Of a DNA stretch of 64,000 nt, positions 54,033 through 62,156 are shown one piece after another. The position numbers and the translations under genes are program-made. Source of the stretch: Agarilytica sp033852175 (lineage in GTDB: Bacteria; Pseudomonadota; Gammaproteobacteria; Pseudomonadales; Cellvibrionaceae). Each line of letters opens with the position of its first letter. Positions within the stretch are counted from its first letter, which is position 1. The notes beneath the pieces were generated by a model. That model was not told the origin of the DNA. It was given only the letters and a program-made list of their open reading frames with translations, and did no database searches. The stretch covers positions 1-64,000 of the forward strand of contig JAWSUY010000011.1 in assembly GCA_033852175.1 (NCBI GenBank). Reading direction: 5' to 3'.

Positions 54033-55336
54033 TCAAAACCACTCTTAACGGAACGGGCGACAGACTTAAATTTACTCGGTTTGAATGTATCTTCTGATTT
54101 TAAAATAGCATATAGCTGGTCAAGTCGATTTTGGTGCTGATCGAACTGCTTAAGGTTAATGGTAAAACCTTCGATCGTGTAAAACGCCTGTTCGGCCACA
54201 ATATAGTCGCGGTACTCGCCTTTCGCGGCTTGAGAAAGCAGGCGCGTTCTTAATTTTACCATTTGTGCATTACTGTAGGTATTGGCGCGAAGTTTGGTTT
54301 CCAGGGCATTAATGGTTAGGCTAATCTCAGTCAGCGCAGCGGCAAGCTCAGCATGATTCTTTTGCGATGCTTGGTTAAGCGTTTTAATCCCGGCCGACAA
54401 GGTCGTTTGCATCTTGGGATACACCACGGAAGTAAACTCTCGCAGCATGATGAGATTAACCAAATTCAATCGCACAGAGCCCGGATCGACTTTCCCAGTA
54501 CTCGGAGTCGCGTACCAACGTTTTTCAGACATGGCGTGATGGCAAGAATGGCAATCGTAAAATACGAGTTCAGGGAACATCGAATGGTCTTTGACAAGGT
54601 AAGTCTTCATGAGCTCAACACTGGCTTTCGCAGATGCGAGTTGACCAACAGCCCACATAGTAAAGCCGCTAAATTCGCCTTTACGCTCTATATAGTCTTT
54701 ATCAATTTTGTAATGAGCAGGTTGGTTAGCCGTAAAACTTTCCATTTCAAAAACAAGCCGGGGGTGACCTGCGCCCATAATTTCATGAGTGACGAGTTTT
54801 TTGTCGGTTCCTAAATGGCAAGAGAGGCATAGCTTAGCTCGAGCAAAACCATCTTCCGTGGGGTATATTTTGTTTTTAAGGTTGGCTTCGTGGGTAACGC
54901 CTTCTTCCGTATGGCTTTCTAGCCAGAGTTCTGATCCGCCGTGACAAGCCTCACAACCGACGCCGTCGTCGATACGGAATTCTTCACCGCGTTTTTCTTG
55001 CGGTACATTGTCAGCATGGCAGTCTAAGCAAATTGCTGATTTGTGTGCTGGCGCCGGTAAGCCCATATTGGTCGCTATACGTCGTGACTCTGCGTTGAGC
55101 AGAGTTTTGTAAGCGTTTGCATGACGGTCTTCTGTAATCCAAATTTTATATTCATTCAGCATCACATTATTTGTTGGGTCTGCTGTTGCTTTGCCGTGGC
55201 AAACGCTGCTAGAACACGTGGCTACGCCAAGGTGTTCTTCTTCATCGTATTGCGGCAGTGCGTGTACAGCCCCCGCCAATAATAAATTGAAGGCGGATGC
55301 GATAAACGCAGTGTGTTTCGTTGACCAAACCATCAT
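54029..55336 (-). CDS. Multihaem c-type cytochrome (c554-like)
   Basis: The signal peptide covers about residues 1-27. Haem sites are CSSSVCH at 41-47 (CX4CH), CLDCH at 103, CEACH at 128, CLSCH at 170 and CHSCHH at 262, making five if the first is functional. The region between them and the histidine-rich spacing resemble the cytochrome c554 family. The C-terminal 150 residues are helical and haem-free. The gene lies 345 bp from the decahaem gene and overlaps the PP2C start. It may be a periplasmic carrier to the decahaem protein. Confidence 0.88.
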   Translation of the reverse strand: MMVWSTKHTAFIASAFNLLLAGAVHALPQYDEEEHLGVATCSSSVCHGKATADPTNNVMLNEYKIWITEDRHANAYKTLLNAESRRIATNMGLPAPAHKSAICLDCHADNVPQEKRGEEFRIDDGVGCEACHGGSELWLESHTEEGVTHEANLKNKIYPTEDGFARAKLCLSCHLGTDKKLVTHEIMGAGHPRLVFEMESFTANQPAHYKIDKDYIERKGEFSGFTMWAVGQLASAKASVELMKTYLVKDHSMFPELVFYDCHSCHHAMSEKRWYATPSTGKVDPGSVRLNLVNLIMLREFTSVVYPKMQTTLSAGIKTLNQASQKNHAELAAALTEISLTINALETKLRANTYSNAQMVKLRTRLLSQAAKGEYRDYIVAEQAFYTIEGFTINLKQFDQHQNRLDQLYAILKSEDTFKPSKFKSVARSVKSGFE

Positions 55337-55681
55337 AGGTAAATTCCGGCAATGTTCTTAGTTTTATTCTTGTTAGCGCCCATCTATAAACAGCTGCCTG
55401 TTGTGGTGATATTTAAACTGTCATCTTATTACCGCTCGATAGGGTATTTTGCAATGAGCAAATATCGATATCGAGTAGCGCCAATCTGACGAGTTAACTA
55501 TCAACTCTTTACGACTCTGTTTATGGTCGGTCACTCGTTATTTTCTTGTGTGCGTCTAGTTGTTATGTTTCTAACTTAGTGCTTTTAACTTTTCTGTTTT
55601 TAATGCAAGGCGCTTTCATGCGCCTTTAAGGCGTTCTAAAAAAACGCCCGTTAAAGAAAGCTCGTTAAAAAAAGCTGAGCC
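55337..55681. other. Gap between decahaem and pentahaem cytochrome genes
   Basis: Apart from the double hairpin at 55606-55648 I see no gene or clear promoter box in this 345-bp region. It should carry the promoter for the pentahaem cytochrome and its followers if the hairpins terminate the upstream message. Confidence 0.4.
55606..55648 (-). terminator. Double hairpin downstream of decahaem cytochrome gene
   Basis: Two hairpins lie in tandem: GGCGTT / AACGCC (55630-55648) and AAGGCGC / GCGCCTT (55607-55626). On the minus strand they come about 35 bp after the stop and are followed by a moderate T/A-rich stretch, so termination is likely but partial. Confidence 0.6.
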
Positions 55682-58600
55682 CTATGGTTTGTCTTCAACA
55701 AACCAAGGCTTACCGTCTTTATCCAAATACATCTTCTGCATTTCTTGCTGATTCAGTGGCCGCGAACCTTTACGGCCAAATACTGCAATTTGCCCGCCGG
55801 TCTCATCCACACCACGATCCCGTTCCAACGGACGGGACAAACTCAATAGCGCATTACCCGAACGGTATTTAGCAATCAATTTAGGGTTCGGTTCCGGGCT
55901 AAAGCCGTAGAATTTAGGTTGTAACTTAGGGGAAGTCAACTGAACCACTTTTAAACCACCGCTGCCGTCTGCGACATAAGCGAATAAAGACGCATTAGTC
56001 GTTGCGACGATTACATCGCGGCTGTCTTCTAATTGGCCGTCAGCGTTATAGCGTTTGAAAGTCTTCATGGCCTCAGGTCTCGTTATATCGACAATGATTA
56101 AACCTTCGCTACCTGCAGCAACATAAGCGTAAGTACGCGCGAGGTGTATCTTATAGGCGTTATCAATTTTGATGGTGTTATTAGCAATTACTTCAGGGTT
56201 TTTAATGTCCGTCACATCAATAACTTTCAAGCCTTCACTATCCGTTACAAATAAATACCGGAATTGAAGCGAAGTCGCGCGGGCATCGTTTAATGGGATA
56301 GTTGCAATATGTTCGGGGTTTAGAGGCTTGTCCAAATCAATAATCGCAACGCCAGCGTCTGTTGTTATATAGACAAAGTGGCCGCCAATCGTAATGTGTT
56401 TAGCCCCATCTAAAACGCCATTCTTATTCCACGTTAATGCGCGTTCCAAGAAGTTGTTTCGTGGTTCACCATCCGTAAATGTATTGATGTTTATTAAGAT
56501 CAGCCCTTCTTTTTTGTCGGTAACAATCGCGTAATTATAAATAGGGTGGAAGGGTTGTTCCTGGTTGGTAATGCGCATTAGGTCGCCGGTATTTTTCGCC
56601 GGGTTAATGGGTTGGTTAGATGGAAGCGCAATACAGCTAGCATTCTTCGTTTTTACATGAGTGTCATGGCCAAGTGGGCTAAACGGAGAGGTGATGATGC
56701 GTTGCGATATTCCTTTGTTGGCAATACCGGCAACATCGTAAACCTGAACGCCGTTTTTACCTTCAGCTACGTATAAATACTCGCCGCGTAATTGTAAGCA
56801 ATTGGCTTTCCCTGCTGAATGCTTGTGGGCGTGTTTGAGTTTAAGGTCATTTTCTTGATGATCCTTAAACCAATCTGGGTAAGCATATTTATGCAGGTAA
56901 CTACCGATTACGGCTTGGGGTTCGTCCCACTCCGTTAATTGCACCGCTGCCACTTCGCCGTCTCCGCCTAACCACGCGTTATAGCCAACAAAGTTAATGA
57001 AGTTTGTGCCCTGCATCAGCAATTGCGCCATGATCGCATTATTGTCTTTCTCTTTGGATAAGTGGCAATCGCTACAGGTCTTCGTTTCGGTTTTACGTAC
57101 AGTATGCGGGAAGTGCGGATTAAAGGCTTGCGAACTAAACCCACTGGAAGCGATAGGGGCTTGCTGAATGTAAATTTTCTCGCGATTTGAATTCGTTGAG
57201 GAAAGCACAAGAGCCGAAGTGGAACGCGTCGGAGCAATTTTACCGCCTTTGGCTTCACCCCGACGGCCCAACATAAAGGCTTGGTCACGCGCGACTTGTG
57301 GGTTATAAGTTGCGTAGTTTCGCGACTCACCGCCTTCAAAATGGTGACGTTCTGTTTTTGCATTGGCCTCAATCGGCAAGTGACAGCCACCACAAGTCGT
57401 GGTCCATGACGTGTGGCAAGAATAACATTCCATTTCGTCGTTAGAGTGCGCTAAGTCTTGAGGTGCGGCCTTGCCATCCCAGGTTTGCGTTTTTGTATTG
57501 TTGCTCATCAATTTAGCGCGCGCGGCTTTGGGGTTGTATTCCTTATGGCCTTTGGTGACGCTGTCTTTTACTAAACTCAGTTGCCACTCTAATTCGGGGT
57601 TTAATGAAGAGCGTTGGAAGAGTTTTCCGTTTACCCACTCAAAACGTCTGCGGCCATCGGGTGTACGCAATACCGACAAATCGGCTCCACCTTCTAAAGC
57701 GGCAGGGCCGGATGTAAATAAGTTGGGGTATTCTTTTGCTGTACCGTGACAATCTTTACAGTCAACTTCTACAGCCAGGGCGACTTCCCCATAAATATGG
57801 CCATTGCCGTGATTGTCTTGCGCAAAGTGACAATCGACACAATGCATGCCGACATCGGCATGAATAGATGACATGTGAACGGCTTTGTCGAATTTCTTAG
57901 GGTCAGTATCCGAAACAACTTTGCCTTTTGCGTCTAGCAAATTACCTTTGCGGTCCCGTTTAAAGATCGCCCGAAAATTCCAGCCATGGCTGTGGTAGTC
58001 CGCAAACTGAGTGTCCTGCATTTTATCGTTGTTATCCCACACCGATTTTAGAAATTTAACATCAGCCCACTTGCCTCTTGGCGATGCACCTTCTGGGTTT
58101 CGGTCCAGTACTTTTCGTGTTTTTTCGTGAGATGGGTATTGTTGTTTCTCTGGCCACATTTGCGGTGCGTCCGATTCATAATCCCACATGGTGTAGCCCA
58201 AGAATGTATTCATAAACATGTTGGGTTGGTGCATATGGCAGATCATGCACTGGCTGGTGGGAATTGCGCGGGTAAAGGCATGTTTCAGTGGGTGCCCACT
58301 TTCTTCTTTATCGATGGTGGGGTCTTTCGTAATTGACTGCCCGTCATGGCCGTGTTTCGCATAAGGGCCGGAATGTTTAGGGTCTCGGTCGTTGGCGTAA
58401 ACCACATGGCAAGATGCACAGCCGGAATGGCGATAGTCGCCAGGTTGGTCATTAGTACCCGCAAACCACGTAAAGGGGTCGTTTAAGCGCGTCTTGGTGA
58501 TATTAATTAGCGGTACTGAAATTCGGCCACCTGTGCCTGGCCCACGGTTAGATTGACGGAAGTCCGGTCGCCCTGGTTCTTCTAAGCGTTGAATTTGACC

Positions 58601-59437
58601 GAGGTTGCCGGGGATTCCTGTTTCTGGGAATAAGTTAGAAATGTTACGGCCGCCGCGTTCAAACACTCGGAAAATATCGCCAGGAACAACGGTTTCCCAA
58701 GCGGGTAGTGGGTAAAGAGCCGGTATCACGCCAGATTTAGCGACGTCTTCTTTTAGATAGTCCGGTACTGTCGGGCCTTTTATGACAACGGCTTCGCCAT
58801 CACGGTTGTAAGACTCACCGAGTAAGTAATTTTTAAACGGTAAGATTCCGTTATTGTAAGCCGCGCCTCCCCATAGCATCGCGCCTGTTGAGTGCATGCT
58901 TCGTATAGCGGCTTCGATGGTTTCCTGGTGACAAGCTCCGCAAGATTCGCTTACGATCCGATAATCTGAAGGGTTAACGAACCGAATAAACTCGGGACTT
59001 TCTCGGTTGAATAGTGTGTAACTTCGCTTTGGGGTTGCGCTGCTTGGTGAGTGCCAGGCATCGGGTAGCGTTGGCAGTACATGAGCTTTGTTCATGGCCT
59101 TGTTGTAAACGGGGGTATTTTGTTGGGCGAGGTCTGGTTTAACAATAGTGTGGTCGCCGCCATGGCAGTCAATGCAACCGAGTTTAATGGCTCGGTTACT
59201 GTGCATGGTTTTATTGTCCGATTTGGTATGGCAGCTTACGCAGCCGACATTTTTTTTGTCGACGTCGGCTTGGCGCTGGCTGGGCGGCGCGGGCAGTGCA
59301 ACGGTATAGTCTCGATGGACTGCGTGGTGTTTGGATGAGGCGAGGGCATCGCTGCCTAAAAAACCGATGGCAATCATCAGTGTTATTTTGGGTATGTGAA
59401 AACGGTTGAGCGTTTTGACAATATTTGAAGCAAGCAT
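55682..59437 (-). CDS. Decahaem c-type cytochrome fused to LVIVD-repeat propeller
   Basis: The 1251-residue protein has a signal peptide (about residues 1-34), then ten CXXCH haem sites: CVSCH at 66, CIDCH at 88, and further CGACH, CASCH, CMICH, CVDCH, CKDCH, CYSCH, CGGCH and CSDCH, the last near residue 800. The final 370 residues contain LVIVD-type repeats (YLYVAEGKNGVQVYDV, FVTDSEGLKVIDVTDI, YVAAGSEGLIIVDITR), which form beta-propellers at cell surfaces. The fusion suggests an electron carrier with an attachment or substrate-binding part, located in the periplasm or outside. The barrel and GlcG genes lie upstream on the same strand; the pentahaem cytochrome lies downstream. Its exact partner is not shown. 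Confidence 0.9.
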   Translation of the reverse strand: MLASNIVKTLNRFHIPKITLMIAIGFLGSDALASSKHHAVHRDYTVALPAPPSQRQADVDKKNVGCVSCHTKSDNKTMHSNRAIKLGCIDCHGGDHTIVKPDLAQQNTPVYNKAMNKAHVLPTLPDAWHSPSSATPKRSYTLFNRESPEFIRFVNPSDYRIVSESCGACHQETIEAAIRSMHSTGAMLWGGAAYNNGILPFKNYLLGESYNRDGEAVVIKGPTVPDYLKEDVAKSGVIPALYPLPAWETVVPGDIFRVFERGGRNISNLFPETGIPGNLGQIQRLEEPGRPDFRQSNRGPGTGGRISVPLINITKTRLNDPFTWFAGTNDQPGDYRHSGCASCHVVYANDRDPKHSGPYAKHGHDGQSITKDPTIDKEESGHPLKHAFTRAIPTSQCMICHMHQPNMFMNTFLGYTMWDYESDAPQMWPEKQQYPSHEKTRKVLDRNPEGASPRGKWADVKFLKSVWDNNDKMQDTQFADYHSHGWNFRAIFKRDRKGNLLDAKGKVVSDTDPKKFDKAVHMSSIHADVGMHCVDCHFAQDNHGNGHIYGEVALAVEVDCKDCHGTAKEYPNLFTSGPAALEGGADLSVLRTPDGRRRFEWVNGKLFQRSSLNPELEWQLSLVKDSVTKGHKEYNPKAARAKLMSNNTKTQTWDGKAAPQDLAHSNDEMECYSCHTSWTTTCGGCHLPIEANAKTERHHFEGGESRNYATYNPQVARDQAFMLGRRGEAKGGKIAPTRSTSALVLSSTNSNREKIYIQQAPIASSGFSSQAFNPHFPHTVRKTETKTCSDCHLSKEKDNNAIMAQLLMQGTNFINFVGYNAWLGGDGEVAAVQLTEWDEPQAVIGSYLHKYAYPDWFKDHQENDLKLKHAHKHSAGKANCLQLRGEYLYVAEGKNGVQVYDVAGIANKGISQRIITSPFSPLGHDTHVKTKNASCIALPSNQPINPAKNTGDLMRITNQEQPFHPIYNYAIVTDKKEGLILININTFTDGEPRNNFLERALTWNKNGVLDGAKHITIGGHFVYITTDAGVAIIDLDKPLNPEHIATIPLNDARATSLQFRYLFVTDSEGLKVIDVTDIKNPEVIANNTIKIDNAYKIHLARTYAYVAAGSEGLIIVDITRPEAMKTFKRYNADGQLEDSRDVIVATTNASLFAYVADGSGGLKVVQLTSPKLQPKFYGFSPEPNPKLIAKYRSGNALLSLSRPLERDRGVDETGGQIAVFGRKGSRPLNQQEMQKMYLDKDGKPWFVEDKP

Positions 59438-59506
59438 AACCTTCGCCTTGAAATTGTTTTTTATTTACTCTGTTTAAGTCGAGTAATTTTCTGTTTGTCC
59501 AGTTCG

Positions 59507-59735
59507 CTGCAGCTCAGTGCTGCTGTTCGGACTGTTAATTCTTTTTCGTATTCCAATCTTCTCGTTCCCACGCTCTGCGTGGTAACGCAATACCAATTTG
59601 TTCTACAAATCTTTCTAGCGCGCTACAGTGCCGGTATCAGACTCTGTTAATTCTTTTCTCGTTTCTGCACTCTGTGTGGTAACGCAATACCGATTTGTTC
59701 TGTCTATCTTTCTAGTCCGCTGCAGTAATCCGGGA
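59507..59735. repeat. Degenerate tandem repeats of about 110 bp
   Basis: Two related copies (about 59507-59620 and 59621-59735) share the words CTGTTAATTC, CTCTGCGTGGTAACGCAATACC and TTTCTAG..CGCT.CAGT. A third, shorter relative begins near 59909 after the inverted element. The GTTCCCACGCTCTGCGTGG core is of a kind frequently seen as an interspersed palindrome in bacterial chromosomes. Confidence 0.65.
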
Positions 59736-59916
59736 GGTGGGTTCAAGACACGCCATACCCAAAGCACTCGCGTTGCTCGCGGGGCAGGCCCTAAATACAT
59801 CCATGTAGGCTCCCTGTTGCCATCCTCGAACGTATGCTCCTGCACGTTCTACTACGCCACATCCTTGTGGCAAATGGCAACAGAAGGTCTTGAACCCACC
59901 TCCCGAATCACTGCAG
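59720..59916. mobile_element. MITE-like element with 30-bp inverted ends
   Basis: The terminal 30 bases (59720-59749 and 59887-59916) are inverted repeats with two mismatches, including a perfect 19-bp core CGGGAGGTGGGTTCAAGAC. Inside, CTGTTGCCAT / ATGGCAACAG and GCCACATCCTTGTGGC add nested palindromes. It contains no transposase. A spurious reading frame crosses it. It is about 197 bp and could be a non-autonomous mobile unit. Confidence 0.55.
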
Positions 59917-60061
59917 CTCAGTGCCGATATTCGAGACTGTTTATTCTTTTCTTGTTCCCATTCTCAGCTTGGGAACGAGATAAACCACCTCCTAAATCAT
60001 TGCAGGTATCAGGCTTTTTTCTTTTTTCTTTTCTCTCCCAGCATCCCCGGTCGAGTTTAGT

Positions 60062-60153
60062 GTTTGAGGGTTTGGTTTAGGACCGTCTGCCACATGGATG
60101 TGGCAGCCGAGCTTCATGGACGAATTTATGCGTGCCCTAAACCAAACCCTCAA
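60062..60153. repeat. Inverted-repeat element with TTTGAGGG...CCCTCAAA arms
   Basis: Arms TTTGAGGGTTTGGTTTAGG and CCTAAACCAAACCCTCAAA (19 bp, perfect) enclose a 16-bp palindrome GCCACATGGATGTGGC. The right arm recurs as part of the adjacent 90-bp duplication (60225-60244). Confidence 0.65.
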
Positions 60154-60294
60154 ATGCTAGACGTAAAAAATAACCAATTCGCCAGCCACCAATTTTAGTA
60201 AGTCAATGGACAACTTTATGCGTGCCCTAAACCAAACCCTCAAATGCTAAACGTAAAAAATAACCAATTCGCCAGCCACCAATTCTAATAGGTC
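60115..60294. repeat. 90-bp tandem duplication at the 3' end of the barrel gene
   Basis: Copies at 60115-60204 and 60205-60294 are offset by 90 bp with few differences. The copy nearest the gene includes its last codons (LTY-stop); the outer copy retains a fossil of the same codons (LTY then TAA). The unit also holds one arm of the inverted element at 60062. Confidence 0.75.
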
Positions 60295-62153
60295 AAAATC
60301 AAATTAAACAAAAAGTAATCTGAGTCTTCATCCTCAAACAAATCATCGTAACCTTCACCGCCAATCAGTTTCGCGTAAGACGCTCGGAACACAATATTTT
60401 GCGTCATCTTAGGCCGGTAAATAAAAGAGAAAGACAAATCCTGACCAATCTCTTTATCGATATCACTCTGATTTCGCGCGACTTCCAACACCTCAGTCGT
60501 TTCGAAATACAACTGATTAAGGTTGGCGCTCAATCGTAATTCAGGGGTTATATCCATATCCACACCCAAGCCCAGCAAAATCGTACCGGGGTTGGTGAAA
60601 TTGGATTGACCTTGATCTTTTGACGAACGTAATGAATTCAGCACACCGTTGCGTGAAGAAAGCGAAACCCGGCCACCGCCGATAAATGGCGTGTTCTGTC
60701 GAATCCAATAACTCGTATCGCTTCCGGCGAATTGTGGGTTTTCGAAGATAGAATCAAATCCCGTTGCTTTATCATCGAAGGGATTGTCGTCGCCGGTTGC
60801 GTATAAAAAGGAAAGGCGTGGGCGTATCCAATCAAAATCCCAAGAAAATTCTGATGCGAAGAATAGGGCGGATATGTCGACGTCTTCGGTGACGAACACA
60901 CCGGGTTCGATTGTACCAAAAGCGTAGTAAAGCGAAGTGGTTAAGTTCGTGCGGCCAAAGTGACCGTCGCCGCTGTAGCCTAAATAGGTGACATCGTAAT
61001 TGCGAGGGACTTCGCGACCAAGGGACGCAGGGCGTGCAATAAAGCCGTTGTTATCAAAATAAAACTCATCCGACTCGGCATTGCGATTATGGGTAATCGA
61101 AAATTGCGAGAAGAAACCTTTTTTGAACAAATCCTGCCAATAGATATTGGCGGTGTAGACGTAATCTTTCCGCACCGGCTCACTGGTATCGTTGAGCCCG
61201 CTGTTGGTGTCTTTTTCTAAACGTTGAAAGAATGCAATATTGTATTGGAAAACATTACTGTCGCGGTTGCCGAACAAACGGATACCGAGTTGGTTATCTT
61301 GAAATAAGAAGCCACGAAAGTCCGAACTGAAGGGCTGTATACCCACGCGAATACTATCGAAGTCGTATTTGTCTGAAACATTACGCAAATGCACATCGAT
61401 AAACGCGGCTTGCAAACCTACGTGGTTGTCGCTACGTTTTTCACCTTTTGCGGGGTCGACGTAGAGCCCTTGAATTTCATCAATCTCGACGTGGTTATAG
61501 TTAAATACCGGGGTAATGCGAAATTCGTAATCGGGTGGGCGGAAGACGGTATCGCCTTTATACAACACAAATTCGGTGGCGAGGTTGTGGTTTAGTATGG
61601 TTTGTTTGTTCGAACCGAATACATCAATGCGTCCGCTCTGTATTGTGGAACTGCCGCCAACGGGGGTGACGATTTCACGTGATTCATAAATGGAGTCCGA
61701 AATAACACCGAGGTTGAAAAACCAATCTTTTCCTAATACGGGTTTATCGCCTTTTAACGCATTACGATTATAAGGGTCGTACCAATGTTCTACGTAACCC
61801 AGTGCGTCGACAATACGCCAGCGATCAGGAATGGGGACCGAGGCTGCGTAATCTTGTAACTTAGGTCGCGGCAATTTTGAAATGCGATTTTTTGAGCGAG
61901 CGGGGTTTTTAGAATGCGTTGGCCGCGAAGCGTTTTTATTCAGCGTTTTCCGTTTTGGTACTTCGCTTGTTTTCTCTTCAGTGGTGCAATCGACAGTCTC
62001 TTCTCGGCCGAGTCGTCGTCTTTTGCTCGACGTTGCCTGGCTTGTGTCTTTCTCTGTGCAGGTTTCCGCACTGACGTTAGCGCTTAACGCTGTGCCAGAC
62101 AATACAATGGGGAGAAGTAGGCCGAGTGTAGAAGATGATAATTTTATTTTCAT
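60285..62153 (-). CDS. Outer-membrane beta-barrel protein of cytochrome locus
   Basis: The 622-residue protein has a signal peptide (about 1-29), a basic, Lys/Arg-rich stretch with two Cys (about 30-90), and then some 500 residues of amphipathic strands typical of a large barrel. The C-terminal strand YFLFNLILTY ends in an aromatic residue, as in BAM substrates. I do not recognise the family; DUF1302 or porin-like barrels are possible. It starts 3 bp after the GlcG-domain gene and lies upstream of the decahaem gene, so it might be the outer-membrane pore of the redox system. No haem motif is present. Confidence 0.8.
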   Translation of the reverse strand: MKIKLSSSTLGLLLPIVLSGTALSANVSAETCTEKDTSQATSSKRRRLGREETVDCTTEEKTSEVPKRKTLNKNASRPTHSKNPARSKNRISKLPRPKLQDYAASVPIPDRWRIVDALGYVEHWYDPYNRNALKGDKPVLGKDWFFNLGVISDSIYESREIVTPVGGSSTIQSGRIDVFGSNKQTILNHNLATEFVLYKGDTVFRPPDYEFRITPVFNYNHVEIDEIQGLYVDPAKGEKRSDNHVGLQAAFIDVHLRNVSDKYDFDSIRVGIQPFSSDFRGFLFQDNQLGIRLFGNRDSNVFQYNIAFFQRLEKDTNSGLNDTSEPVRKDYVYTANIYWQDLFKKGFFSQFSITHNRNAESDEFYFDNNGFIARPASLGREVPRNYDVTYLGYSGDGHFGRTNLTTSLYYAFGTIEPGVFVTEDVDISALFFASEFSWDFDWIRPRLSFLYATGDDNPFDDKATGFDSIFENPQFAGSDTSYWIRQNTPFIGGGRVSLSSRNGVLNSLRSSKDQGQSNFTNPGTILLGLGVDMDITPELRLSANLNQLYFETTEVLEVARNQSDIDKEIGQDLSFSFIYRPKMTQNIVFRASYAKLIGGEGYDDLFEDEDSDYFLFNLILTY

Positions 62154-62156
62154 GAT

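Noticed and set aside
59628..60080. Plus-strand reading frame of 150 residues
   Set aside because: It runs through palindromic repeats and the MITE-like unit; no ribosome site or recognisable domain.
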